From NCBI RefSeq assembly GCF_030272615.1, contig NC_081415.1, positions 371,917,809 to 371,981,808 on the forward strand: a stretch of 64,000 nt of DNA, in the 5' to 3' direction. Source of the DNA: Cryptomeria japonica (lineage: Eukaryota; Streptophyta; Pinopsida; Cupressales; Cupressaceae). Numbering within the stretch: position 1 is the first letter of the stretch; every line of letters begins with the position of its first letter. Under the pieces are notes generated by a model. It saw nothing but the letters and a program-made list of their open reading frames with translations, was not told the origin of the DNA and searched no databases. The position numbers and the translations under genes were made by a program. Below, piece after piece: positions 1-12,030 of this stretch.

Positions 1-1864
1 AGTATTGGGGGATTGTTGGCAGTTGTTGCCAAGTGTTGTTAGATAGATGTTGGATGCAAATGCACTATGTTGTGGATGTCCACCTTCTTGGTGTGTGATG
101 TCTACACTCAAGTATGTTATGTTGATGTTGATAATGATTTTAATGATATTCTTGATGACAAAGGTGATATAATAATGATATCATATTAAGATGAGGATTA
201 GATGCATTTAGATGAAGATTAGAAGCATGATGATGGTATCATATTTAGATGAAGACTCAAAGTATTAAGATGAGTATTAGAAGAATTAAAATAAAGTGGA
301 TATGATTATGATGATCTTGTGTATGGTATTAGATGATAGTTTCTGATGTTTTTGGGTCATTCTAGTCCTTCGAAGATTGATGGTATAAGTAATCACAGGA
401 ATGTATGCTAAAGATAGTTTGGAAGAATGCTCTAAATTCCTCTATATTTGATGATATGGTCTTGTAGATTTTAACTTAATATGTATTATCTATGGATTTT
501 GCACTCCTATCTTTTTCAGGTCCCTAGCATTCCAGTTGATGTTGTTGGTAATTGCAGTTTGTTGGTGATTTGGTTGTCTATCAGGATTGGTCCAAATAAT
601 GTTTTGTTTCTTCACATTGATATTTTTGTTGTTGCAGCTTGGAGGACATTCTTGTAATGGTGGTTTTGTGACTTAGTTAAAGTTTCAGTTGTTGATGTGG
701 TTTGCAGGAGTTGATAATGATGTTATGTTCATAATTGTATCTTTTGGCCTCCTAGAATGAAGTATTTTGTATCTGTTTGTGTTGTGCCAACATATTTTGA
801 TGTATCAATGAGAAAGAAGTATTTATATATGTTTTTAGATATTTAAGGAATTTCTTTATGTGATCGACATGATGTTGAATGATTTTTTTGATGTTGCATT
901 GCATCCAATGTTGATTCTTCAAGGTAGTTGTTGTGGTTTGGCAAACTTAGGTTGTTCTCTTGCTTGCACTATGTTCTTGAGGGTCTATGCTATCATTGGT
1001 GGTTATGTTAAGATGCATTTGGTTCCTAACTTGGGTTGTGTGGATCGACATTGATTTAATTCATTTAGAAGATATGTTTTTGGACTAATAGGCTATGTGC
1101 TACATGGTTTATATACACATTAACTTGTTGTTGACTTTAAAGGATGTGTGCCAGTGTATGTAATGTTTGAGACTTCTTAGAGAGTTATATTATGATTTTT
1201 TAGGTCCTTTCTATCTCTTGGATTGGATTGATTTCACTGCAATTGTTTCTGGTGGCCAACATGTAAGGACTTATGCTTGTCCCTTGTTTTGGCCAACCTA
1301 ATTTATGTTTTGTGATAAAGAGGATGATATATATAGAAGATCATTTCAATGTGAATATTTGGCATGAGTGCATGGATCTAAGTGAATAGTAGAATATGTG
1401 AAGGTGAGGTAGAAGAAGTGTGTGGTGAAAGAATTGGTGTTTAATTGCATAATGGTTGCTTGTGTGAGCAACTACATTCAAAGATGATTGTTGGAAGAAG
1501 AGTTGTTGAAGGCTTATTCATCTTGATTCATATATTCATGTACCTTTCTCAGATATAATGAGTCTTTCTCGAAATATTTTTGTATCTTTCCCCGAGGCAA
1601 TAAGAATCAACCTCGAAGTTCCTTGTATCTTGCCCTAGGGTAGTACACCTTGTTCATATGTTGTGAGTAAGTCTCATTGGGGTTTTCCCCTTTTTGGGGT
1701 TTTCCATGTAAATTTGGTATTCTCTTGTGCATGGTGTCCATTGTCTTATCTTTCATTATTGTTGATAAGATTAAGGATAAGTTGACATTAATTTTGGGTA
1801 TAAAGTTTAAGTGATTGATCAAGATTGATTCACCCCCCTTCTCAGTCTTTGGGTGTGTTAAACA
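1..1864 (+). mobile_element. Copia-type LTR, 3' portion (start outside window)
   Basis: The right end has the layout of plant Copia LTRs: a stretch with a ggttttcc(atgt) motif near 1700, then a C-run followed by ttctcag near 1834, then a terminus ...ttaaaca at about 1864. Sequence to the right is - strand Copia integrase, so this LTR sits inside another element. No matching start or TSD partner of ctttt (1865-1869) is seen to the left, so the LTR begins outside the window. No PBS follows it, which fits a solo LTR or the 3' LTR of an element to the left. Short ORFs here are not coding. Confidence 0.6.
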
Positions 1865-3227
1865 CTTTTCATATCTATCAAAGGTAAATTATTCATCTCT
1901 TTTTTATCTTAAATATTTTATTGTTCTTCATATATTGTTCTCCACCACTTCTTTAAATGCTTCAAATTTTCCAAAAGCTTTTGATTTTATTTTAGAAAAG
2001 TAATCAAAATTATTCTATAATAATCATCAATGATCATCATAAAATAATTGTCACCTTGTATAATATTCGTTCTCATTGGTACACACTAATTTGTATGAAT
2101 TAGATCTAATGTTTTTTCATCGAATACTCTTTGTTTAGAAATCCGATTCTTGCCTTCTTTCCTTCATGACATGGTTTGTAGATAGTAGATGAAGGCTTCT
2201 TGATCTTAGGCATGTCTCTTATTGCACCTTTTGAACTAATCCCACAATATCATCAAAATTAATATGTCCAAACCTTATGCATCAAAGCCAACTTTCTTCC
2301 CCCTATATGACAACATAGTTTCATCCATTAACTTCACTAAGATGATACACATCACTATCAATCCTAATTTCTTCCACAATCAATTTATTAGTACTACTTT
2401 TCCAAATCTCATGTCCATTTGCATTGGAAGAAAGATTGTAACCTTTATCACACATTCGACTCACATTTAAAAGGTTATGTTTTAGACCTATATACAGGAC
2501 ATCATAGATTTTGGTCTTTCCACCATCAATACTCAAAGTGCCCTTATCAGTAATCTTTGCAACTGAGTTGTTACCAAGTTCTACAAATCTTCCATTAAAC
2601 TTTTTGAATTTCATGGATTTTATCTTGTCTTTGATCATGTGAATTAAACATTCATAAATTTTTCTCCTTTGAGAATGAATTGTAGTCTATGCAACCATAG
2701 ATATTTTTGAAGGTCAAACCTTGGGGGAAGGGATTTCAATGCCAATTTTAGAATCACTACATCTTTCATCTCTTCACCAAGTCTTCTGATGGTATTAATT
2801 ATTTCATCAACCTAGAGGGGGAAGGTAGCAATGTTTTATTCTTCCTTCATCTTCAAGCTCTCAAACTAACCTCAATAGGTTTGAATATTTTCTTGTTTGA
2901 CCTTGGCATCCCCTTCATAAATATTGTGCAATTTATCCCACACATCCTTTGCAATCCTACAATGTATTATGTTCACAAATGTGGAGTTAGATAAACCACA
3001 TAGAATAACATTTCTTGCCTTAGCATTATTGTCACAAGCCTTTTTTCTAGCCTGATCTCTTTGGCATTATTAAAAAATTCATATCCATCTACTACTGTTT
3101 TCCAAACATCATTCCTTAGAGCCATCAAATAGGCTTCTATCCTTACTCTACAAAACACATAGTTGGATCCATCAAACAATGGTGTCTTGTTTGAAGAAAG
3201 ACCTTCTTCAGGAAATGAGTGTGCCAT
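1865..3227 (-). pseudogene. Copia gag / protease-flank / integrase N-terminus fragment (C1)
   Basis: Read on the - strand from 3227 downward. 3227-2973 matches the N-terminus of Copia gag (LFDGSNYVFCRVRIEAYL, the region ahead of the UBN2 gag domain). 2638-2321 matches the protease-to-pre-integrase segment (DVLYIGLKHNLLNVSRMCD). About 2260-1930 reads as gag-pre-integrase (GHINFDDIVGLVQK) and the start of integrase (DLIHTN-like). The frame is broken by stops and shifts, and the 2640-2970 interval is badly decayed. At about 1865 the integrase is cut by a + strand LTR. RT and RNase H are absent from the window. A dead copy. Confidence 0.75.
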
Positions 3228-3271
3228 CCTAGATCTACCTCAATTTTTTAAGCTTCTTCCATGGAACTTGG

Positions 3272-3284
3272 CTATCATACCAAT
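3272..3284 (-). other. Primer-binding site of Copia fragment C1 (degenerate)
   Basis: On the - strand this reads ttggtatgatagcc just after a ...gcttaaca LTR terminus. It is a diverged form of the initiator-Met tRNA PBS (tggtatcagagc) and lies 45 bases ahead of the gag start at 3227. Confidence 0.55.
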
Positions 3285-3972
3285 TGTTAAGCACATAGAT
3301 ATATTGAGAGATAAATTAATTGGTACATGCCAATTTCAACTTAATTCAACATTAATTATCATTAATAACTTCTTTAAGCATCACAACTAATTTCAAACCC
3401 AATTCATCATTAGTGGAATTTACTTATCTTTACTTAACTATGATGCAACTTATCAAATAATGAACATAAATGCACATTTACACAAATGAACACCAAATTT
3501 ACGTGGAAACCTAGAAGGGAGAAGCCATGATGAGAATACATGCTTGGATCTACTTCCAAAATCTAACCTCACAAGAAATATATTAGAGAAATTACAATTT
3601 GAAGTAGGCACCACCCTACTGAAGACACCAATCCCTTATTACATTTGTAGGCACCAACCTATAGGAGACACCAATCTACAAATCCAAGATCTGAGCACCA
3701 ACTTAGCAAATGAGACACCAATCTCAAATGCAACAAGATATACAAAATATATGTTACGCAAACCTTCAAGGCTGAATACTTAGATTCTTCTTGATCTTAT
3801 CAACTTTAGAACATTCTCACATTGTGCATAAGATCTTCAAATGAATATACACACACTAATTGAGTAGACAACTTCCACAAATTTTGCTACAGTTATTATC
3901 TACTCATTCAACATCATCACCCACATACTTGCATACCACACAAAACACACATTGAAATAAAAATGGTCAACA
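3285..3972 (-). repeat. 5' LTR of Copia fragment C1 (- orientation; outer edge approximate)
   Basis: The inner edge is fixed by the PBS at 3272-3284. On the - strand the LTR carries the usual ggtttccacgtaaat stretch (near 3505). The outer edge near 3972 is inferred from the CACTA-like terminus that starts at 3973 and could be wrong. The ORFs in this stretch are short and unsupported. Confidence 0.45.
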
Positions 3973-4226
3973 CACTAATAGAAATATGACAAATAAATGA
4001 CCAGGTGACTAAAAATTTTAGTCATGACAAGTAAAACTGACCAAATTCTAGTCATTTTTTGCAACACAACTATAAATGACTAAATAAATGACTAATTTGG
4101 TCATCGGGTAAGAAAACACAACTAAATAATTAGTCACACAAATAAAAATGACTAAATAAATAACTAATTTGATCATCGGATAAAATACACAACTAAACAT
4201 TGGATTTATGTTTCAACAACAGTTTT
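3973..4226 (+). mobile_element. Probable CACTA (En/Spm) transposon terminus with subterminal repeats
   Basis: Begins cactaatagaaatatgac, close to the common plant CACTA terminus cactacaagaaa. Repeated subterminal motifs follow: a near-palindrome tgactaaaa/attttagtca at 3999-4025, then two ~65-bp copies containing gactaaataaatgactaat and ggtcatcgg (about 4074-4200). The other end of the element is not visible; it is lost at a microsatellite and the Tat LTR. Confidence 0.45.
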
Positions 4227-4351
4227 ATACATACATACATGCATGCATGCATGCATATATATATATACATATATACATATACATATGTATATACATATAT
4301 ATACATATGTATATGTATATATGTATATATATATACATATGTGTGTGTGTG
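4227..4351. repeat. Microsatellite: (CATA/CATG), (AT/AC) and (GT) runs
   Basis: Continuous tetranucleotide and dinucleotide repeats (catacatgcatg, atatac, gtgtgt) that run directly into the 5' LTR of the Tat element. Expansion here may have erased that element's left TSD. Confidence 0.9.
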
Positions 4352-5358
4352 TGTATATGCATAAAATTGGCTATGAGCAATTAAATAAATATTTTATGTT
4401 TATTTAATAATTATTCTTCTAGTAAATAGTTAATTTGAAATTATTTATTTATTTAATTCATTTCATGTTTTTCTATTAATTAATTTAATTGAAATATTTT
4501 ATTAATTAATTCATTTATCCTTTTCTTATAATCAATTAATTAAATATCTAATATTTAATGGTTATTCTTCTATCCTATAGTCTCAAATATTAAATAATTT
4601 CTTAAATTATTTAAACCCCTTTTCCAACTCACCTCCCATCTCCACTTCATCTTTCCTTTGCCAACTCATCCATCATGTGGCTAAATTAATTCAACAAATT
4701 AAAATAAATAAAACATTTATTAGGCGCTTATCTCCAACTTCCAAAATAAATGAAATATTGTGTACATACACATATTTCTTAACCTTCTTCTATATTCTCT
4801 CCAACATCTCTACATCTTAGGAAGGACTTGAGTCCACTTGTCCTCTCATGCCTAAATCTTCTCCAACCATCCCTAGATTCCCTCAGCCAACAACCCAGTC
4901 AAGGTGAGATGAGTGACACTTGTCTTCTCCTTCCCCCTTTCTCTCAACCTTCACCTTTGCTCACAACCATCCAAGTTTGTAGATCTGATCATGACCGTTG
5001 ATCTGAGACACATCATCAAGTTTTTATCTTGAAGCAATTAACAATTTAGTATAATCATTTAGCTTTAAATAATTTGCATTGCATATCATAGTATCAATTA
5101 ACTATCAGTTATCAGTCCATTCTTCATATGCCATCTTGGAAGCTATCAGTGCTTCTCTGAGAGCAAATCATCTGCAACCAGGAACAATGGAGTTAGGACA
5201 CAATGAGACTTAAATCATGAAGGTAATAATATGGTTTTTATTTTAATATCAATTTCATGTAGTTTCATTGGTTGAGTTTGGATTTCCTCTAGCATTTCCT
5301 TTGTATTTTGTGAAACTAATATGTTGCAGGTTCTAATGATGAAATTCAAGTCGACACA
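4352..5358 (+). repeat. 5' LTR of Tat element
   Basis: Starts tgtatatgcataaaattgg and ends gtcgacaca; aligns along its length with 20303-21440. Relative to the 3' LTR it lacks about 90 bp between 5014 and 5021. The missing piece includes the TATA box seen at 21019-21030. It also lacks a ~35-45 bp local duplication present in the 3' LTR near 20490-20545. Confidence 0.9.
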
Positions 5359-5361
5359 TTT

Positions 5362-5378
5362 TGGCGCCCACCGTGGGG
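5362..5378 (+). other. Primer-binding site, tggcgcccaccgtgggg
   Basis: Lies 3 bases after the 5' LTR end. This PBS form is common in plant Tat/Ogre-type Gypsy elements. It fixes the element's orientation. Confidence 0.85.
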
Positions 5379-5477
5379 TCGGAGCCTCACATATATCTTT
5401 CTAATATCCTATCTAGTTCTCACAAACACAAGTTTAACACATTTGTAATCTATATTCACGCTTGTGTGAATTCTGAC

Positions 5478-5756
5478 AGTGCTTTCATTTAATAGATTAG
5501 TGCTTTTGTCTTGCAAGTTAGCGCATTTGGCATTTAGGTTAGCGCATTTGTTGGTAAATCAACACATTTGATCCTTAGATTAGCGCTTTTGTATCTAAGA
5601 TTAACGCATTTGTCATTTTGGTTAGTGCTTTTGTTAGTGAATTCTCACATTTTAGTCCATAGAGTAGCGCTTTTGTATCGCAGGTTCACGCTTTTGTCCT
5701 CTAGGTCAACGCTTTTGAGGTGGAAAACAACGCATTTGCTAGGATAGCACTTTTAT
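5478..5756 (+). repeat. 21-bp phased array A, core AGCGCTTTTGT / AACGCATTTGT
   Basis: Fourteen copies of a degenerate 10-11 bp core start at 5478, 5499, 5520, 5541, 5561, 5582, 5603, 5624, 5644, 5666, 5687, 5708, 5729 and 5746. Steps are 21 bp with one or two slips. Only the core is conserved; the ~10 bp between cores varies. It lies in the leader, about 100 bp after the PBS. Reading frames through it contain stops, so it is unlikely to be coding. The same core occurs inverted near the other end of the element (19544-19812). Confidence 0.85.
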
Positions 5757-6039
5757 TTGCAAACTAAAATTTTTCTGCAGGTCCGAATGTCCAAGAATTG
5801 AAAATTTCAAACTACTAACATATCTATGTGCAGGATTATTTTAAAGCAAATTTCATGCATTTCCTCACGTAGTTAATTAGGAGTTTTATTTTGGAAAGAA
5901 ACACATCATATCTTACTCATTTAGCTTAACTAAGGGATAAATTGACATCATGCAACTTGCATTTTGAGTGAATTCTTTAAAGTAGTTGCACATAAATTGT
6001 AAAGGGCTAAAATAAACTTGTGTTTTCCGTGCTTGATGA

Positions 6040-6660
6040 AGTAGTAGGTAAGTATGCTCTTACCCTCATACGGTGATCAGAAAACCAGACCTACTCTCTT
6101 TTATGTGTAACCTTTAGAGGGCTTGCCTTTCCGAGTTTCCTTGAGGGGGCCAATGAGAGGGGAATGACCCAAAGTGGAAATGGGCTAATACCAAGTCCTT
6201 TTGATCCACTCTAAATAAATCGTGTTTGTGATGAAAGTCACAAACAACATGTGCTGATAAGTTCATACCGACATTATGTTTCCTCATAAACCTTATGGAG
6301 CGTAACCTCTATAGGCTGGGAACCTTCTGTATTTACAAAGCCAAAAGTGTCGCATGTATGGCCACATGACCAGAAGCCTTTACTAAAAACTACTTGTACT
6401 AGTTGCCAAAATCCTTCTAATTGTTGGTGCAGGAGGTCGGACCTCTGAAGCAGCTCACACACATATGGATCTTAGTAGAGATATAAAGTTTGCCATGGAG
6501 ACTTTTCATGGAAAATGGTGCTTGGCTGCCCCAAAGAAGTGAGTGCTGAGGGTGGAGCTAGTAGAGTCAAGCATCTAAATATCCTCTCTGAATAGCGTAG
6601 CCTCGGGGGAAACCCCATGTGAGATTCAACAATTATTGTCTCAGTCTGCCATAGGATTTT
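6040..6660 (+). promoter_or_regulatory. Structured-looking leader block of Tat element with perfect hairpin
   Basis: The leader between PBS and gag (5379-7579) is non-coding. Within it, 6224-6245 forms a perfect 8-bp stem (gtttgtga / tcacaaac) with the hexaloop tgaaag. The surrounding ~600 bp is less AT-rich than its neighbours and has clustered short G/C runs. A packaging or translation role is only a guess from its position in the genomic RNA leader. The rest of 5760-7579 shows no gene. Confidence 0.4.
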
Positions 6661-6822
6661 GTGCTTTCTTGTGCATTTTATTTTTCAAACATTGTGTCTT
6701 CTATGTCTATAACATGCTCAGAATGGTCAAAAATTGAAGAAAATCATCATCTAAAAATGAGCAAAAATCCAACAACTTGCTGAAAAAATTGAAAAAAAAA
6801 ATCCTTGAAACACAGTTAGAGC

Positions 6823-6896
6823 AGCGCTTTCAAGCAACAAAGTAGCTCATTTGTCCCATAAGTTAGCACTTTTGACCAAAAAGTTGGCACAAATGC
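6823..6896 (+). repeat. 21-bp phased array B (four copies)
   Basis: Copies of the array A core start at 6823 (agcgctttca), 6844 (agctcatttgt), 6865 (agcacttttga) and 6886 (ggcacaaatg), each exactly 21 bp apart. Same polarity as array A, about 1.07 kb downstream and still upstream of gag. Confidence 0.7.
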
Positions 6897-7579
6897 TTTC
6901 TCACATCTGAGACAAAGCATATCAAACCAAAATTTCAAAGTCAGTATCAAAACACTTCTTGAGTAGAGTTGTCTTTAAACTATCATACATCTTCAAACTA
7001 GCTCGATAACTCAGTTACCAATCCAACAGGCTATTTCCAAAAAAGTTTCCATAAGCATAAAACATTCAACAAGCTAGTGATTCAAACATCTTAAGTGCAA
7101 AAATCAACATCATTATCAGTTTCTCATCAAGATATATCAAATCCTCTATCATGAAACTTGATCAATCCACCTTTTCTATTTTGAAGCTAGGTTATATCAA
7201 AATCAGAATTGCACTAACATTGGAATCAAGCAAACTTGTAAACTATCATATGCTTATATGACATTTAAATATTGCCTTAAGAAAAGAAAGACTAGTTATA
7301 AAGCTACTCAGAAGAGGATAAGATTCTTGTACATCAATTGCAAGATCTTGTTAAAACATAGGACATTCCTACATCATTTTTCATCACTATTTGCATGGCT
7401 GCGGGAAAGAATTTGATGGAGAAATTTTACAAGGATGTGTTTTTCCACAAACAGACGCGTTATCACAATGAACCAACAACAGTGGTAAAATCAACAAAGC
7501 ATACCTTCCTAAACCAATAATCACCTATTGAGTTGTTTTTAGAAGGTCAAAACTTCAGAATTTTTTTTGAAGCAATCAC

Positions 7580-9160
7580 ATGCCAGTTTGGACTAGAGCT
7601 CAATACAAACAATTCAGAAAACAACAAAAACAAATGGAAGAAGAAGATAATTCAATGTTCCAAACTTTTGGGTATATGATTGTTGATGAAGAAGAGGTCA
7701 ATAACACCATTAGAGACCTTGAGCAAGATTTCAAATTTGATAGACTAATGGAAAAATTATTAGCAAAGCAAAAAGAAAAATATCTTTTAATGTTGGAAAA
7801 ATCAAAAGCTAAATTGCCACAAGACTTTAACATAGAAGGCTTGAAACAAGATGCAGAGACGAGTAACACTCAAAACACATGATCCAAATAACGAGGATAT
7901 TAACAAAGAAATCCATGAAGAAACAAGGGGGGATAAAACAAGAAAAGAACATGATGACACAAGAAGAGAGCATAGTGATAGAAGAAATTATGAAGAGACA
8001 AGGAGAAACCGTACAGATAATCCTTTGTTAAATCTCACTCAACAAATGCAAACTCTACAACAACAAATACAAGATATGCAAAATGGAACGAGTTCCAAGA
8101 AGTATTCATAGGAAGATATCTGCCCATATCCTTTTGACAAAAGTTTAAATATGATACCATTTCCATAACATTGCAAAATCCCTAAATATGATAAATACGA
8201 TGGGAAATATGATCCTCAAGATCAGATTAGGGAATTTTATACTATAAGTATGGAATTTTCACATAATGAAACTTACTTGATGCGCCTATTTCTTAGGAGT
8301 TTAAATGGACAATCGATGGAATGGCTCTCAAGATTACCATCTGGAATCAAATCTTTTGAAGAACTCGTGAATAGATTTATTTCACAATACTACTACAATG
8401 TAAGAAATGAGATAACAATGTTGGATTTAGGCAATGTTAAGAAAAAGAATGGTGAATCTTTCATGATATTCTTACAGTGATGGAAATGAATGTTTAATAG
8501 GTATCCAAGAGATGTACTTGATCAAGTAAAAATGGACATATTCATTGATAATCTTATTAGTGAAATGAGTTATCCTCTAAAAATGCAATGTCCTCCTTCT
8601 TTTGCCAAGATGATTGTGAATGGTCTAAAAATAGAAGATGCAATGGTAAAGAATGGAGAGCTAAATATTTACAATAATTCCTACAATAACAATCACAACA
8701 ACCACAACAACAACAACAACAACAACAACAATGACAAACCCAAATTCTAGTCAAAGAATAGGAATGTCATCAATGGAGGAAATGATGACAATAATGCTAC
8801 AAAACAGAAACCAATCTTTAATCTATCAAGTCAAATCCCAAACAATAACAATCACAAAAACAATAAATCCAAGTCTTTCTTCTCCAATCCTCGCAGGAAA
8901 TTCACAAACATTGGAGAACCCTTGGAATTAGCTTTGAAAACTCTTCTTGCGAATAAACTGATTACTTTACCAAAAGCAAGAAGTTATGAACCACAAGTCA
9001 AATATAATTGGTGGAACGTCAATCATTTTTGCAATTACCATCGAAATAAAGGACACCAAACTAATGATTGTCAAAGATTGAAACACCTTATCCAAGATTT
9101 AATCGATATGGAACTATCACAGTGGATAGTCATAAGACAAACGAATGACATCTAGCCTTC
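7580..9160 (+). pseudogene. Tat element gag (capsid/nucleocapsid), broken
   Basis: Gag would form the particle shell and bind the genomic RNA. It starts MPVWTRAQYKQFRKQQ at 7580. A charged, Gln/Arg-rich linker runs to ~8110. The retrotransposon gag domain spans ~8170-8650 (KYDGKYDPQDQIREFY, MEWLSRLPSGIKSFEELV, NRFISQYYYNVRNE). An AAC microsatellite (8696-8733) encodes an Asn run. A zinc-knuckle-like CNYHRNKGHQTNDC lies near 9030-9075. Frameshifts near 7860 and 8740 and stops near 8108, 8168 and 8478 break the frame; at 8478 TGA sits where Trp or Arg would be expected. Confidence 0.8.
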
Positions 9161-9229
9161 AAAACTCTGCTTCCAAATTATGAAAAAGGTGAACAATCTA
9201 AATTAAAAGATGACAAAGGAAAATCCAAA

Positions 9230-9934
9230 GTGAACTACACTTATATGTATGATGATGTGGTAAATGCCATCATCGTTAAAGATAACACACCTTCAGAACC
9301 AATCAACTTCGTTACAAGAAGCAAAGTGAAGGTTACATTTTTGGGTATAACAAATGAATCAACATCCACTTCACAACAATCTAACTTATTGGAACAATTG
9401 CAAATAATACCCACTCAAATATCAATTTTAGAGCTTCTCAAAGTTTCACCTATGCATAAGGAAATTTTGGAAAAAGCTCTAACAGAAACAATAGTTTCAA
9501 AAGACCTGGATGTAGATCAGTTCCAAAACATGGTGGGACACCTTATAGCCCCTCATTCCTTATCATTTTATGAAAATTATGACGCATCCTTGCAACATCC
9601 TCACAATTCTCCCTTACATATTGAAGTCACCATTCACAAAACTCGTTTTAAATGCGTACTCATAGATGGTGGAGCTGGCTTAAACATTTGTGCATTAAGT
9701 TTAATAAAGGCTTTGGGATATTCAAAAAATGCAGTAGATCCAAAGAAGAAAATAACCATTAAGGCTTATAATGAAGAAGAGCGTTCTTCTAAAGGAATTG
9801 TGGTGTTACCAATCAAAATAGGACCTGTGGAAAGAAATACATATTTCAGGTTTTATTTGAATCTATCCTATAACATTCTTCTGGGAAGACCATGGATTCA
9901 CAACATGCAAGCAGTTCCTTCTACATATCACTAA
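9230..9934 (+). pseudogene. Tat element aspartic protease region
   Basis: A 234-residue open stretch. Near residue 140 the motif LIDGGAGLNICALSLIKAL carries the retropepsin Asp, in the DGG/DGS form usual for Tat elements. The flap-side motif YNILLGRPWIHNM follows near residue 220. It would cut the gag-pol polyprotein in the particle. The upstream ~130 residues are linker. The stop after QAVPSTYH is TAA followed at once by related downstream sequence, so the original polyprotein probably ran on. Confidence 0.8.
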
Positions 9935-12030
9935 TGTGTAAAGTTTCCTCATGAGCGACAAGAAGTCACTATAATTGCAGACTCCAGCCAATATTGCAAT
10001 AATCCGAAGCCAACACAAGATACAAGAATTCCGCATAACAAAGAATTAGTATATCCTACCAAAGAAATTCAAGAAAAGTTATGGGAAACCTTTGAGAAAA
10101 AGCTCAAATTAAATGATGAAGGAATAGGAAATGTTATTTACATAACTTGCCACTTTCACCTATATCATATAGAAAGCCTACAAATGTTCAACCATGGATC
10201 TTAGAAAAATTAAAAGAAATATTTAATGGAGCATTTTTTAGAGCTAGAATACTTGCAGAAGAAACTAAAGAAAAGGACATTCTTAGTTGGTTGTAGAAAG
10301 AAGAAAATGAAACTATAGCAACAGCTACAGAAGTAAATATTCCCATAGAGCAATATGACAATGGTTACAAGATCATGCAAAAAATGGGATACGAAGGAAA
10401 AGGACCAATTGGTAAGAGACAAGAAGGTATTTCAGAACCTATTTGTTCTCACTCGCAATCTAAAGAAGATAAATTGGGACTTGGATATCCAAAATCAAAT
10501 CAAAAGCAACATAATTATCAACAACCAAAGTGGAGAAAGAAAGCAACCCCTAAAGAAGAACCATGGCAAGAAAAACTACACCAAGCATAAGAAATAGTAG
10601 CAAATAAACAAAAACAAGAAGAATATGAGAAACAATAGGAACTTGCAATCAAAAGAGAAGAAGAATCTTGTAAACAAGTTCAAAGAATATGAGAAAGTGC
10701 TAAATCTGAGCAAGATATTCCAGAAGCAGTGAAAGAAGAGATGGCTGAAATCAGAGAACTATTTGCACCATACAATATTCCTATATGGTATAGTGGTGTA
10801 ATCCTAGACAATGGTTCATAGACAAATTCAAATGACTATGAATGGGGTCCAGATCTATCATCTAGTGTATCAAGTGAAGAAAAGAATGAAGAGAAAGCAA
10901 CTATCACAAATGAAGACTTATATTTTACAAAACAAAGGATAGAGTAAGAAAGAAGACAAGAGTAACTCACATTTCAGAGAAAAGAGGCATATACAAGACA
11001 ACAAAAGAAAGAGGATGAAAAAGAAAAAAAAGTAACACCACAAGAAACACAAACAGTTATTGATCAAGTATCAGAAAATATCAGATTTCTATCAAATCAT
11101 GAGCAAGATGTACCAAGGTATGGAAGAACCATGGAAGAACTAATAGATAGTCAACCAAGATTTACTGTTAATCTAGAAGAAGTTGAGTTCGAGAGAAGAT
11201 AAAAGATAGAAAAAGAATCCTCTATGTCATGTACACAAGTATGTCAACTTCAAAATACAAATGAATCTATTGAAATTGATCAAGAAGGAACTTGCAGTGT
11301 TAAAGATGTTTGTGTTGATATAATCCATTCATTTGAGGGACAAACATCAAATGAAGAGTCACTTGTGTGAACCACAAAATACCAATACTGGTTTTGTTAG
11401 AACTGATTGGAGAACACTTGGGAGAGACTATCCTCAAGAGTGTTCTATCTATGACATTACCTACTCTACACCAAATTATGGATATTATGTCATGAGCCTT
11501 AAAGAACCTAACAATGATGATAACTATGACTTACTCCTTCTTCATCCAGAACTAATTGATTGGGATAACCTAGAAAACCCCGAATTGGATGTCTTTTCCA
11601 ATGATCATGACTTAGTTGTGTATCTTAATGTTGTCAAACCCATAACACCTAAGATATATTCCATCATGGAATCAAGTAATGTTTCTTACAGTCAAGAGAA
11701 TGCCAAACTTTCCAGTCACAAAATTGAAATAAAACAAGGAAAAAGACCTAGTGCTGAAAACCATTTCATGGCAATAGTAGATCAATCAAGACAAAAAATA
11801 AAGGATGTATCTGACTGTGAAAACCTCTTTGAGGCACCAAAAGATGGAAAATTTGACATCCTCCCTACATATTTTTAGGAGAGATCTGCTATTCTAATAG
11901 AGACAACAAAAGCAATAAACATTGGCACACTAAAGGATCCCAAGATACTTCATCTTACTGCATCATTATCAAATGAAGAAAGGAAATAATACATAGAATT
12001 ATTTGGACAAAGATAGACAAATTTGCTTGG
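9935..12030 (+). pseudogene. Protease-RT spacer of Tat polyprotein, with G-patch
   Basis: The frame continues with many stops. About 10355-10440 reads NGYKIMQKMGYEGKGPIGKR, a G-patch-like motif (Gly-rich, RNA-associated), as found in some plant Gypsy polyproteins. After it comes ~1 kb of Glu/Lys/Gln-rich sequence with coiled-coil character. A 181-residue open stretch (11333-11878) contains TLGRDYPQECSIYDITYS and matches no enzyme that I know. This segment links protease and RT and has no catalytic motif. Confidence 0.6.

Noticed and set aside
5478-5756. CRISPR-like array (short repeats, variable spacers)
   Set aside because: Repeats are degenerate, spacers ~10 bp, eukaryotic retroelement context, and the same motif occurs inverted at the other end.
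8557-8754. Cys-rich 65-residue - strand ORF
   Set aside because: It is the reverse of an AAC microsatellite encoding Asn in the Tat gag.
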